Below, in pieces: positions 17,109 to 25,775 of a stretch of DNA of 51,848 bases; the stretch's first letter is position 1; the number at the start of each line of letters is the position of its first letter. The notes under the pieces are model-generated. The model did no database searches, was not told the DNA's origin, and saw nothing but the letters and a program-made list of their open reading frames with translations. The DNA is from Planctomycetaceae bacterium (GTDB taxonomy: Bacteria; Planctomycetota; Planctomycetia; Pirellulales; Pirellulaceae). Made by a program: the position numbers and the translations under genes. The stretch lies in the NCBI GenBank assembly GCA_947463915.1, contig CANHVO010000010.1, positions 1 to 51,848 on the forward strand, in the 5' to 3' direction.

Positions 17109-17756
17109 ATGTCAAAAGTTTGGATTTTCTATTCCGCTTGCCTGTTACTCGTGATGAATGCGGGCTGCGGGCTAATGGCAAACGCCATTTACATTGTCAA
17201 AGGGGTAGATGCCCCTGCTGAATTTGACGAGCTTAAAGAGAAAAAGGTAGCTGTGATTGTCGGCACCAGCGCTGGGCTGAATGCGGACGCATCAGGCATC
17301 CTGATGTCCAGGCACATCAACGAGCTGCTTGCAAGAAACGTCAAGAAGATCGAAATGATCAATCCGGAAGAAGTTGATCGGATCATCAACGACCAGCCGA
17401 TTGCGAATCGATCAATCCCAACCATCGGTAGCCGATTGCGAGCCGATTATGTGGTCTTGGTGGAAGTCTCAAACCTCAAGCTTCGAGATGGCCAAACACT
17501 ATTCAAAGGTCGCAGCAATGTCGTCTTGTCTGCCTACAAAGTATCAGCAGGAGACCAAGCCGTTTTCAGAAAGTCTTTTCCTGAATTTGTGTACCCTCAA
17601 AACGGTGCTCCAGTTACCGACTTCGATGAAGTTCAGTTTCAACGTATCTATCTTTCCGAGCTCGCCCTTCGGGTCGCTAGAACTTTCTATCCCTATGATC
17701 CATCGATTGACGTTGCCAAAGACGCAGCGGTTTCTTCTCTGGGTGCGGTACAGTAA
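17109..17756 (+). CDS. Lipoprotein of unknown function, CsgG/LpoB-like pattern
   Basis: 215 residues from ATG at 17109; the upstream start at 17046 gives an overlong basic leader. The signal peptide ends in a lipobox (LVMNAGC, Cys20), so it should be a lipid-anchored envelope protein. The body begins KKVAVIVGTSAG, then has MSRHINELLARNVKKIEMI, EVDRIIND and RADYVVLVEVSNLKL. This pattern resembles CsgG/LpoB/GNA1162-type periplasmic domains, but that is only a structural impression. It is 12 bp upstream of the next gene in a likely three-gene operon of exported proteins. Confidence 0.78.
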   Translation: MSKVWIFYSACLLLVMNAGCGLMANAIYIVKGVDAPAEFDELKEKKVAVIVGTSAGLNADASGILMSRHINELLARNVKKIEMINPEEVDRIINDQPIANRSIPTIGSRLRADYVVLVEVSNLKLRDGQTLFKGRSNVVLSAYKVSAGDQAVFRKSFPEFVYPQNGAPVTDFDEVQFQRIYLSELALRVARTFYPYDPSIDVAKDAAVSSLGAVQ

Positions 17757-17768
17757 GGTATTGAAATC

Positions 17769-18512
17769 ATGCGATTCACAGCAGCCATGCTAGGCACTCT
17801 CCATCTCCTGGCCTCGGTTGGGGTTTGCTACGGGCAAATCACCGACTTTCGTATCGATATCGACATCTACAAAGACGAGCAAAAGCCGCCGATCAGTAGC
17901 GTTCAAACTATTTTCGCGGATCGGAAATACATCGAAGTTGATGAAGATCGGAAACGCGTAACCGTTGTGGATCCCGGCAAAGGTTTTATCACAATCCTTG
18001 ACTCGCAAAACAAATCACGGGTCGAAGTCAACATGGCCGACCTCGAACGCCAACTCAATGCAGCTCTGCAAAACATGTCGGATGAGCAGCGTCGCGCCCT
18101 TTCGAGCGATCGCGAACCGATGATCGAAGGTGACAATCTCTTCGTGATTGGCAACGAACGTTTGCGGTACAAATTCAGACCCATCACGCCAGCGAATCCC
18201 ATGATCGCAACGAGCTACGGCGATTTTGCAAATTGGTCAGTTCGAATCAATGCATTGTTCAACAAGACGCCACCTTTCATACGAATGGAACTGAATCAGC
18301 TGCTGATCGACCAACGCCAACTACCTTCCGAACTTCGCCGCGTGACCGTCGTTCCTCCCAACGAAAAAGAGCCACAAGGAAAAACAGAGGAAATCGTAGC
18401 ACGATTGATCTTGAAGGAGACGCTTTCAGCCTCCGACAGGACTCGTGTGGCATCGGTATTGAAATCGATGAATGAATACAAATGGACCAGTGAGAAAGAG
18501 TTCTTTCGATAG
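17769..18512 (+). CDS. Exported protein of unknown function
   Basis: 247 residues with a cleavable signal peptide (MRFTAAMLGTLHLLASVGVCYGQ). The mature part starts with beta-rich sequence (TDFRIDIDIYKDEQKPP), then a region about 85-120 rich in charged helix (MADLERQLNAALQNMSDEQRRAL), and a C-terminal stretch with RVTVVPPNEK. No catalytic motif or family recognised. It has ATG at 17769, lies 12 bp after the lipoprotein gene and 20 bp before the peptidase-like gene, so the three are probably co-transcribed and act in the envelope. Confidence 0.78.
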   Translation: MRFTAAMLGTLHLLASVGVCYGQITDFRIDIDIYKDEQKPPISSVQTIFADRKYIEVDEDRKRVTVVDPGKGFITILDSQNKSRVEVNMADLERQLNAALQNMSDEQRRALSSDREPMIEGDNLFVIGNERLRYKFRPITPANPMIATSYGDFANWSVRINALFNKTPPFIRMELNQLLIDQRQLPSELRRVTVVPPNEKEPQGKTEEIVARLILKETLSASDRTRVASVLKSMNEYKWTSEKEFFR

Positions 18513-18532
18513 CCTTGAGCGATTTCTGACGG

Positions 18533-19489
18533 ATGCCGCAAAACACGCGACTAATGAACGATACAAGAACGGACCGGAGACCTGAGCCTTTGGAGATTTG
18601 TGTTCGGATTCGAGGCTGGATCGCGTGTTTGATTTGCCAATGTTTCTGTTGCTTTTGCACCTTGGTGATTTGCCCTTTTCTCCTCGGTCAAGACTCACCC
18701 GTTCAACTCGCTTCGGCAACATCGGCTTCTACAGTTGCTTCTATTCCATCCGCTGCTTCTACATCTGGCGGAGCGATGACGAGTAGATGGCCCTACCGGG
18801 AACGCGTCGGGCAATTTCACGTGCATTCAACTGTGCCTATTGCAAAATTGGAAATGCACTTGTTGTACTTGTCGACTTTGCCAAAGGAGCTTTCAAGCTC
18901 GTTAGCCATTTCTATATCGGAACAGCCGATCCATTTGGTGGTCTTGGATAGCCGCGAGTCGTTGGATAACTATGTTAATCGCCTGTTGCCCGACGCACCA
19001 AGCCGCCGAGCATTGTACATACGTCACCGCGGCCCCGGACTCGTACTGACCTACTTCAATCCTGGCTGGGTGACCGATGCACGCCACGAATGCACACACG
19101 CTTTGCTCGATGCGAGTGGCGTGAAAGTCCCGCAGTGGCTGGACGAGGGGCTAGCCGAGTATTTTGAGACAGCGTCCACCAATCCTCTCAAACATGTAAC
19201 CCATGGCGTCGCCGTTCAATCGCAAATTCGTTATGGTCAAGTAGCCGACATTCAACAACTGGAACACACCGATTCCAATACAGCTTTGTCAGCCAAGGAT
19301 TACCGGGACGCGTGGAGCATTACCGCGTTTGCACTCAACTCCTCCGAGCAAACAAAGTCCATCTTTCAAAAGTACCTGCAAGACCTACAAAGCGAACGGG
19401 CCGCTGGTTTGCTAAGCCACCGTTTGCAACCTTCCGTGCATTCGTGGCGAGAGGACTTCACCCAGTTCTTCCGACGACAATCACACTGA
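18533..19489 (+). CDS. Membrane-anchored or exported zinc-peptidase-like protein (HExxH, gluzincin type)
   Basis: 318 residues. A hydrophobic stretch at about 28-50 (IACLICQCFCCFCTLVICPF) is a signal anchor or long signal peptide; a later start at 18554 is possible. The catalytic motif is HECTH at 185-189, followed by WLDEGLAEYFE with Glu205 as likely third zinc ligand: the HExxH plus downstream EGxAxY arrangement of gluzincin (MA clan) peptidases, as in planctomycete DUF1570-like proteins. It probably cleaves or binds proteins outside the cytoplasm. It closes the likely operon with the lipoprotein and the exported protein. Substrate unknown. Confidence 0.82.
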   Translation: MPQNTRLMNDTRTDRRPEPLEICVRIRGWIACLICQCFCCFCTLVICPFLLGQDSPVQLASATSASTVASIPSAASTSGGAMTSRWPYRERVGQFHVHSTVPIAKLEMHLLYLSTLPKELSSSLAISISEQPIHLVVLDSRESLDNYVNRLLPDAPSRRALYIRHRGPGLVLTYFNPGWVTDARHECTHALLDASGVKVPQWLDEGLAEYFETASTNPLKHVTHGVAVQSQIRYGQVADIQQLEHTDSNTALSAKDYRDAWSITAFALNSSEQTKSIFQKYLQDLQSERAAGLLSHRLQPSVHSWREDFTQFFRRQSH

Positions 19490-19515
19490 CGTACCCCCCT
19501 CTAACGCGATCGAAG

Positions 19516-19612
19516 CTGGTGTACCGCCTTCAGGCGATCGGCGGAACGAAATCTACCCGTCGTCGTTTGGGACCATTGTCCCGAACATGGAAATGGACGG
19601 AACAATGGTCCC
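19516..19612. repeat. Intergenic hairpins in the 19490-19772 gap
   Basis: This gap holds a GTGTACCG-type element near 19516-19536 (GGTGTACCGCCTTCAGGCG, related to 24586-24696 and 42981-43098) and a hairpin with arms GGGACCATTGT (19569-19579) and ACAATGGTCCC (19602-19612). No gene is evident in the gap. It lies between two plus-strand genes and may include a terminator for the exported-protein operon. Confidence 0.6.
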
Positions 19613-19772
19613 ATCCTACGGTATCTTTCGTACTGACGCTCGCCTAACAAGAGCTCATTGCATTTGGACCAATGTACTTCCATATTTCGCCAATGATATG
19701 CAAGGCATTTCTCTTGCTACAATAGGTTCTACTACCAAACCTTCAACGCGGCACATCGGATAAAGAAACAAC

Positions 19773-21044
19773 ATGCACATCAATCGAAGAAACTTTGCGT
19801 ACATGACCGGTATGGGGTTGGCTCTATCCCAATTCGAGGCTGGTCAATCAGCTCCTTTGCAACGCAAACGCATCGCATTTTTGGGGACGGAAGTTCGGCA
19901 ACACTCCCACGCACAGCATTTCCTTGATCGACATGCGATGGGGTACACTTTTGGAGGCCGCTGGCAAGAGCCACGTTTCGATATCGCTTCGGTTTTCATC
20001 GACCAGTTCCCTGAGTCCGATTTGGGCAAACAACGGATTGCAAAGTACAAACTAGCATCCTTTCCTACAGTGGAGGAGGCGCTCACGCTGGGGACTTCGA
20101 AGCTGGCAGTCGATGGCGTAGTCATCATTGCAGAGCATGGCGAATACCCAGTCAATGAAAAGGGGCAAAGGCGGTATCCGCGTTACGAATGGTTCAAGAA
20201 AGTCGTCAAAGTCTTTGAGGATTCCGGACGCAGTGTTCCCGTGTTTAACGACAAGCATTTGTCGACCGTTTGGTCCGAGTGCAAAGAAATGGTTGATGAT
20301 TCCGTCCGATTGAAGTTTCCGTTTTTAGCGGGCTCGTCCTTGCCTGTGACCTGGCGATTGCCCGCCACCGAGATTCCGATGGACACACCGCTCAAGGAAA
20401 GCGTGTGCGTCTGCTACGGTGGTGTCGACAGCTACGACTTCCATGGTTTAGAAACCGCACAGTGCATGTCGGAGCGACGTCGCGGGGGCGAAACTGGAGT
20501 CAAGCGTGTGCTTGCAGTGAAAGGGGAGGCGGTTTGGCAGCAGATGGAGCGTGAAGACCGAATCGATACGCGACGACTTTTTGTTTCCGCGTTGACGCGA
20601 AGTCATAACTTGCCCGTTGAAGGTGGGTTTCCGACAGCGCCAGTCACGTATGAGTGGGCCAAGAAAACGATGCAGGAGTCTGTTACGGCCTACTTCATTG
20701 AGCATAACGATGGCTTTCGGACTTGCATGTTCCTATGCCCCATTCGGGACTTCAACTATGCCGGCTTGCGGTCCGATAATGGAGCCATTGTTTCATGCCA
20801 GATGTATCTGCCGATGCCGACGCATGGATCGACTACCGCAGATTTCTTCAACCCGCTGGCGCGTCACATCGAAGATGTTGTGCTGACAGGTCGGACACCT
20901 TACCCGGTAGAGCGTACGTTGTTAACCTCTGGCTTGGTGATCGCCGCGGTTGACTCCTTGTTTCAAAAGCAAGTGCCTATCGAAACGCCACACTTGGCAG
21001 TTCGCTACCAAGCGACTGCAGAATCCGCATTTTGGCGTGAGTGA
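19773..21044 (+). CDS. Tat-type exported protein of unknown family, possible oxidoreductase-like fold
   Basis: 423 residues. The N-terminus MHINRRNFAYMTGMGLALS fits a twin-arginine signal (RRNF followed by a short hydrophobic segment), suggesting export of a folded, perhaps cofactor-bound protein. After the signal, KRIAFLGTEVRQHSHAQHFL resembles the first strand-turn-helix of a Rossmann-like fold. A cysteine-bearing stretch ESVCVCYGGVDSYDFHGLETAQ lies near residue 215. No catalytic motif is identified. The start is ATG at 19773. It ends before a family A palindrome. Function unknown; comparable exported Rossmann-like proteins are common in planctomycetes. Confidence 0.75.
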   Translation: MHINRRNFAYMTGMGLALSQFEAGQSAPLQRKRIAFLGTEVRQHSHAQHFLDRHAMGYTFGGRWQEPRFDIASVFIDQFPESDLGKQRIAKYKLASFPTVEEALTLGTSKLAVDGVVIIAEHGEYPVNEKGQRRYPRYEWFKKVVKVFEDSGRSVPVFNDKHLSTVWSECKEMVDDSVRLKFPFLAGSSLPVTWRLPATEIPMDTPLKESVCVCYGGVDSYDFHGLETAQCMSERRRGGETGVKRVLAVKGEAVWQQMEREDRIDTRRLFVSALTRSHNLPVEGGFPTAPVTYEWAKKTMQESVTAYFIEHNDGFRTCMFLCPIRDFNYAGLRSDNGAIVSCQMYLPMPTHGSTTADFFNPLARHIEDVVLTGRTPYPVERTLLTSGLVIAAVDSLFQKQVPIETPHLAVRYQATAESAFWRE

Positions 21045-21108
21045 GCGCATGACAACGTGTTTTTGCTCCCCTGCAAGCGAAACGGCGCAAGCGGCTTGTT
21101 AATTTAGT

Positions 21109-21174
21109 CGTTTAACGGTCAGCCGTAGGCGTACTGCGTTCTTTTGAAGTACGCCTACGGCTGACTGTTAAACG
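21109..21174. repeat. Palindromic repeat family A, copy 3
   Basis: 66 bp with arms CGTTTAACGGTCAGCCGTAG and CTACGGCTGACTGTTAAACG. It is followed by a trailing segment (AAGTC, then CCGGACGACTT) that resembles the tail after copy 4. It lies in the gap before the DUF255 gene. Confidence 0.85.
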
Positions 21175-21215
21175 AAGTCTCTTTACCGGACGACTTTTTT
21201 ATTAAGGTAACGTTG

Positions 21216-23153
21216 ATGCTTCGAATGCGAATTGCGCTCTGTTTTGGTCTCGTCTCCCTATTCTACAACGACTCTCTAGCGCAACATGACAATCGGTTGG
21301 CCAATGAGTCTAGCCCTTATTTGTTGCAGCATGCTCATAACCCTGTCGATTGGTACCCTTGGGGAGAGGAGGCTCTCGAGCGTGCAAAAAAGGAGAACAA
21401 GCTCATTTTTTTGTCGGTAGGCTACGCCGCATGTCATTGGTGCCATGTTATGGAGCGGGAAACCTTTGAGGACGAAGAGATTGCTAAGTATTTGAACGAG
21501 AATTATGTCTGCATCAAAGTGGACCGCGAAGAACGCCCAGATATTGATCAAATCTACATGACTGCTGTTCAGCTCATGTCGGGCCGCGGAGGCTGGCCGA
21601 TGACGGTGATCATGACCTCCGGCGCCAAGCCGATCTTTGGCGGATCGTATTTCCCTGCGCGAGACGGCGATCGAGCCAATTTGCCAGGCTTCTTCACGAT
21701 TGCAAAGCGGGCTGTGCAACTTTGGACGGAGGACCAAGCCGAACTCAAAGCCCAAGCGGAACGGATCGCAGAAGCAATAAACAAATCGTTGGCATCTTCC
21801 GAGTCAATCCCTGCAGGAACGGAGATCGACCGGGAGACCTGTCGAACAATGACCCAAGAGACCCAACAACGATTGGCCGCAAGTTTTGACGCAACTCACG
21901 GTGGCTTTGCGTACGTCGAATCGAATCCCAATCGACCCAAATTTCCGGAACCTGCCAACCTCGTCTTCTTGCTCGAGCGATCCAAACGCTCTTCACTGTC
22001 GCAAGAGGTTCGTGCGGAGGCAAACAAGATGTTGGTTAAGACGCTCGACTCCATGGTGGCGGGCGGAATTTACGATCATTTGGGAGGTGGCTTTCATCGC
22101 TATAGCGTTGATCGATTTTGGCGCATTCCTCACTTTGAAAAAATGCTGTATGACAATGGGCAACTGGCTCAACTGTACGCGAGTGCCTTCGAGGCAACTG
22201 GCAGCGAGGAATATCGAATGATCGCCGAGGGGACCTGCGATTTCGTTTTGCGAGAAATCACGGCGCCAGGTGGTGCTTTCTATTCATCGCTCGATGCCGA
22301 TTCCGAAGGAGAGGAAGGGAAATTCTATCGTTGGGACAAAGGGGAATTAGAGATTGCCACGAAAAGAGATAGCACGATCGATGCGTTCCTGAGCGTTTAT
22401 GGGCTCAAGTCATCGCCTAATTTCGAAGGAAAGTACTTCGCCCCACAACCCGGTAAGCCCCTAACTCAAATTGCGAAAGAGAAAAGCCAAACGCTTGACG
22501 TTTTCGTCAACTCACTCAAAACAGCCAAGGAATCGCTTTTGGAGATCCGCTCGAAACGAATAAGACCGTCAACCGACGTCAAGATTCTAACGTCTTGGAA
22601 TGGCTTGATGATCGCTGGGCTGGCGGACTCAGGACGGATTCTGAAACGACAGGATTACATTGACGCCGCCGCCAAAGCTGCTGAGTTCGTCTTGCGGGAA
22701 TTGAAAACGAGCGAGGGGCGATTGCTAAGGAGTTATGCGTTGGGAGAAGGAAAGCTTTCGGGCTATCTCGACGACTATGCTTTTCTCGTTCATGGGCTCT
22801 TGCGATTGCATCTAGCGACACAAGAAGAGAGGTGGTTGCTGCAAGCCGTTGAACTCAGCCGAACTCAACTGCGATTTTTCGCAAATGAACAAACCGGTGG
22901 ATTTTATTATACGGCCAACGATCAGGCAGAATTGATCGCTCGTTTTCAGGATCCAGTTGACGGAGTGATTCCATCGGGCAACAGCGTAACCGCTTCTAAC
23001 TTCATGTATTTGACCTATGTCGCCAAGCGGGCGGAATTCGATCCGCCGCTCAAGCGAGTTTTGCTCTCTTCGTTTTCACTGCTAAGGAAGAACCCAAGAA
23101 GTGCTTCGTTGATGTCGGCGCAGCTGGACAACTGGCTTGACAAGCAAGAATAA
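21216..23153 (+). CDS. Exported thioredoxin-fold DUF255 (YyaL/SSP411-like) protein
   Basis: 645 residues from ATG at 21216, with AAGG upstream; a TTG one codon earlier is less likely. It has a cleavable signal peptide ([20 protein letters not shown]). The N-terminal DUF255 thioredoxin-like domain has [14 protein letters not shown] and the CxxC motif in [15 protein letters not shown] (about residue 74). The remainder is the alpha/alpha toroid half seen in YyaL/spermatogenesis-associated protein 20 ([30 protein letters not shown]). The family is poorly characterised. Most members are cytoplasmic, so the signal peptide here is notable. A family A palindrome lies about 40 bp upstream. Confidence 0.93.
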   Translation: MLRMRIALCFGLVSLFYNDSLAQHDNRLANESSPYLLQHAHNPVDWYPWGEEALERAKKENKLIFLSVGYAACHWCHVMERETFEDEEIAKYLNENYVCIKVDREERPDIDQIYMTAVQLMSGRGGWPMTVIMTSGAKPIFGGSYFPARDGDRANLPGFFTIAKRAVQLWTEDQAELKAQAERIAEAINKSLASSESIPAGTEIDRETCRTMTQETQQRLAASFDATHGGFAYVESNPNRPKFPEPANLVFLLERSKRSSLSQEVRAEANKMLVKTLDSMVAGGIYDHLGGGFHRYSVDRFWRIPHFEKMLYDNGQLAQLYASAFEATGSEEYRMIAEGTCDFVLREITAPGGAFYSSLDADSEGEEGKFYRWDKGELEIATKRDSTIDAFLSVYGLKSSPNFEGKYFAPQPGKPLTQIAKEKSQTLDVFVNSLKTAKESLLEIRSKRIRPSTDVKILTSWNGLMIAGLADSGRILKRQDYIDAAAKAAEFVLRELKTSEGRLLRSYALGEGKLSGYLDDYAFLVHGLLRLHLATQEERWLLQAVELSRTQLRFFANEQTGGFYYTANDQAELIARFQDPVDGVIPSGNSVTASNFMYLTYVAKRAEFDPPLKRVLLSSFSLLRKNPRSASLMSAQLDNWLDKQE

Positions 23154-23238
23154 TGATAGAATAAACTCTTTACTTCCTTGCCGATGTCAGTCCGTTTTGA
23201 GGCACTGATACGGGCTCTACTCTTACCAAAAAACGCAT

Positions 23239-23772
23239 ATGGAAATACATCGAACATCGTCTAACTATCGCCCCTACCCGCCGCCTCGCAAGAACGTCTT
23301 ACTGCTCAGTTGCATGGACTTGCGATTGATTGACGATTTGGTTCCGTTTATGGAGGGTGACAATCTTTCCAACCGATACGATCAGCTTGTTTTCGCAGGT
23401 GCTGCGTTGGGTGTCATCCAGCAGGACCATGAGTCATGGTACGATGTGTTCTTTCAGCACTTGGATATCGCTGTGCAGTTGCATCAGATCCAAGATGTGT
23501 ATTTGATGGAACATCGAGATTGCGGCGCCTATGCGAAGTTCTTAGGCGAGAGTGGCAAGTATGGAGATAGTCCAGCGGAGTTAAGGCGTGAGGAAGCAGA
23601 CCATCGCAGGTTTGCTTTTCAATTGAAAGACGAAATCGCAGCCCACTGTGCAAGGAAGATTGCGGAAGGTGGCGACCCAGAAGCCTGGGACGTACATGTC
23701 CGTTGCTTTTTGATGGATTTGCGAGGATCGGTTACTTGGCTCAAGGATGATGGTTCCGACGAGCCTTTTTGA
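23239..23772 (+). CDS. Beta-carbonic-anhydrase-like protein
   Basis: 177 residues. Beta carbonic anhydrases bind zinc through Cys, His and Cys and use an Asp/Arg dyad. Here LLSCMDLRL supplies Cys25, Asp27 and Arg29, and EHRDCGAY supplies His92 and Cys95, so the full ligand set is present. The usual CxDSR reads CMDLR. The protein is short and the region after the metal site is divergent, so catalytic activity is uncertain. It could hydrate CO2 in the cytoplasm or be a non-catalytic relative. ATG at 23239; a plus-strand gene of its own, 85 bp after the DUF255 gene. Confidence 0.83.
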   Translation: MEIHRTSSNYRPYPPPRKNVLLLSCMDLRLIDDLVPFMEGDNLSNRYDQLVFAGAALGVIQQDHESWYDVFFQHLDIAVQLHQIQDVYLMEHRDCGAYAKFLGESGKYGDSPAELRREEADHRRFAFQLKDEIAAHCARKIAEGGDPEAWDVHVRCFLMDLRGSVTWLKDDGSDEPF

Positions 23773-23836
23773 TTCCGTCGACATTACGCCAGCGGCACTC
23801 GCTTTCAATTGTATCCTTTTAACGCCAGAGCGCCAG

Positions 23837-23960
23837 TTTTGAAGTTGCACACCTGTGATTGCGTAGCAGAATTCGTGAGAATTCTGGCCGCGTCTTAACT
23901 GCAAAGTGTCTGAATTCTCACGAATTCAGCTACATTTCTCAACACAGTGCAACTTCAAAA
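23837..23960. repeat. Palindromic repeat family B copy 3 inside 14-bp inverted repeats
   Basis: The family B palindrome (23863-23933; arms GTAGCAGAATTCGTGAGAATTC and its near complement) is nested within a perfect 14-bp inverted repeat: TTTTGAAGTTGCAC at 23837-23850 and GTGCAACTTCAAAA at 23947-23960. This nested layout looks like a miniature element with terminal inverted repeats. The gap 23773-24080 otherwise holds only a small hairpin at 23996-24025 (GGAAGG/CCTTCC), similar to 28907-28936. Confidence 0.75.
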
Positions 23961-24080
23961 GACGCGAGCCCTCCAGTTTCGCATCAAACGGTCACTCACC
24001 GGAAGGCTTACGCCCTTCCGCTAACTGTGTGAGAGTGCCATTTGGCATTATCTTTGGTTCAGGTGGAACCCATGCAATTG

Positions 24081-24440
24081 TTAGTCATTAACCGAATTGG
24101 AGCCACTTAATTGTTCGGAGCGCGAGCCGGTCAGAATATCCACGAACTGACTTTGAACTTTGATAGCTCGAATGAGAGTCCAAACGTGTTTTGGTTCGAA
24201 TTCGCACGGTTCGGTTGAGGCCAGTTGGTCTAATTCTTGAGCGACGGCAGCATGTTGGTCATCAATGGAGTTTAGCCGAAGCTGAATTTCCTCAAGTAGA
24301 CTCAGGAACAACTCTCCATCGTTTAGGCATTTGAGTTGCGGATCTCGATCGCATAACAACATAGCTAAACACGCGACACGTCGATCGTTCGCATTCGGCA
24401 ATTGTCGTTGAAGTCGTTCGACGAGTTGGGTTAGTTGCAT
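24081..24440 (-). CDS. Small hypothetical protein
   Basis: 119 residues, mostly predicted helical and leucine-rich (LVERLQRQLP, LFLSLLEEIQLRL, AAVAQELDQLA). It has no signal peptide or membrane segment and no recognised family. ATG at 24440 lacks a clear ribosome-binding site. It is flanked by repeat-containing gaps on both sides and stands alone on its strand. Coding is judged from its protein-like composition and open length, so this is a moderate-confidence call. Confidence 0.55.
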   Translation of the reverse strand: MQLTQLVERLQRQLPNANDRRVACLAMLLCDRDPQLKCLNDGELFLSLLEEIQLRLNSIDDQHAAVAQELDQLASTEPCEFEPKHVWTLIRAIKVQSQFVDILTGSRSEQLSGSNSVND

Positions 24441-24585
24441 TGAGTTTTCGCTTTAGCAGCGAACCGAGTTCGGACCGGGAGAAAGTTCCTCGCAATTGTA
24501 GGTCTCAGAAGTCGCCAGCCAAAAATTTTGCGGCAAGCATTCGCCGCAAATCGCGCGTTACAATCGCTACAATTGGATGCTTGGG

Positions 24586-24696
24586 TTGGTGTACCGCCTT
24601 GAGGCGGCTACAAACTGGTCGGTGTACCGTCTTTAGACGGCGATAAACGCAACTAACTAAACTAACGATACAGCCGCCTAAAGGCGGTAAACCAGC
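24586..24696. repeat. GTGTACCG hairpin cluster
   Basis: Three related hairpins: CCGCCTTGAGGCGG (24594-24607), CCGTCTTTAGACGG (about 24628-24641) and, inverted, CCGCCTAAAGGCGG (24674-24687). The first two follow GGTGTA; the third is followed by TAAACCAGC, the reverse-orientation flank. They occupy the 24441-24772 gap, in which I see no gene. Same repeat style as 42981-43098. Confidence 0.7.
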
Positions 24697-24772
24697 TTCG
24701 ACCGTCTGAGCTCAAATGCCCAAGGCCGGGTAATTGGTTCCTTGTCCCAAAGTTACCCGAGGACTGGTTCCG

Positions 24773-25051
24773 TTACTCACCATCCAAGTCATCGATGTTC
24801 GATATCCCTTCGGATGCATTGCGACCTTCAGCGCGAAACTCTAATAGGTCGCCTGGCTGACAATCCAAAACGCGACAAATCGCATCGAGCGTACTGAAAC
24901 GTACGGCTTTCGCTTTGCCCGTTTTGAGCACGGATAGATTGGGAACACTGACCCCTACTGCCGCAGACAAGTCATTGAGCTTCATCTTTCGTTTCGCCAA
25001 CATCACATCTAAATTCACAACGATCGCAATGGCACCCTCCAAGCGAATCAA
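24773..25051 (-). CDS. XRE/Cro-family helix-turn-helix regulator (YozG-like)
   Basis: 92 residues. It has the HTH pattern of YozG-type regulators: VVNLDVMLAKRKMKLNDLSA, VGVSVPNLSVLKTGKAKAVR, STLDAICRVLDCQPGDLLEF. It starts with TTG at 25051, overlapping the upstream stop as TTGA, which supports translational coupling and this unusual start. It should bind DNA as a dimer, and such regulators commonly pair with DUF2975 membrane proteins, as here. The target is unknown; the operon itself is a natural candidate. Confidence 0.92.
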   Translation of the reverse strand: MIRLEGAIAIVVNLDVMLAKRKMKLNDLSAAVGVSVPNLSVLKTGKAKAVRFSTLDAICRVLDCQPGDLLEFRAEGRNASEGISNIDDLDGE

Positions 25052-25611
25052 ATGGTCAATTCGGCATCCTCACGCAATCGAATGCCAATACGCAGTATAC
25101 GTGCTATCACGACAACTAAGACGGCCGCTAACATGGAAGTTAGAACTCCGCCACCAACTACGGTTTCCCAAACTCCATCAACGGAATCGATGATTCCTTG
25201 CCCAATCAAGTACGTTGACAAAATTGGGATCTGAACGGACTCCGCGATGCCTTGCATTGCCAAGCCGTACCCAAACAACTCCAAACACCGAGCGACTCCA
25301 ATCGATAGAATTTCGCCTTTCGAAAAACAGCTCGAGAGCCGAAGGACTTGAAACAAACAGGACATCCAACACAAGATCGGGGGCAAAACGATGATGCTCG
25401 TTACCAACCGTTGGGTTCGATTGAAGTCGACGGCCGTCAACAGTTTGGTTCCGTGGGAAGTCTTCATGGCGATTGTGAAATCGCTGCTAAAGAAAAGCGC
25501 GCCAATCAAGTAAATCGTCCACGCGGTGCCGAGCCATGCAAAAACCGAAAGCACTCGGTTCCACCGCAGCAATTCCTTCCCGCCATCCATTTCTTTTCCG
25601 ATGTCATCCAT
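25048..25611 (-). CDS. DUF2975 membrane protein
   Basis: 187 residues with four predicted helices (about 20-45, 70-95, 110-130 and 145-175). This matches the DUF2975 family, typically encoded beside a YozG-type XRE regulator. The family may sense a membrane signal and control the regulator, but the mechanism is not established. Starts at ATG 25611. Its stop overlaps the regulator start (25048-25051), so the two products are probably made in fixed ratio. Confidence 0.88.
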   Translation of the reverse strand: MDDIGKEMDGGKELLRWNRVLSVFAWLGTAWTIYLIGALFFSSDFTIAMKTSHGTKLLTAVDFNRTQRLVTSIIVLPPILCWMSCLFQVLRLSSCFSKGEILSIGVARCLELFGYGLAMQGIAESVQIPILSTYLIGQGIIDSVDGVWETVVGGGVLTSMLAAVLVVVIARILRIGIRLREDAELTI

Positions 25612-25775
25612 GGCGGAATTCTACGCTTTGCATAATGACAGGCAATACCGATTTACCGTTTATCGATAAATTCACGTTATTTCTCCTCGGTTGAATTGGA
25701 TTTATGCCGATACAAGTGATGGCGGGTTTGGTCAGGTTTTCAAAAAGCAAGAAAGCAAATGGCACTAGGCAAATC

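Noticed and set aside
24440-24646. Short plus-strand frame in a repeat-rich gap
   Set aside because: It begins at the edge of the neighbouring gene and runs into the hairpin cluster; composition is very basic and not protein-like.
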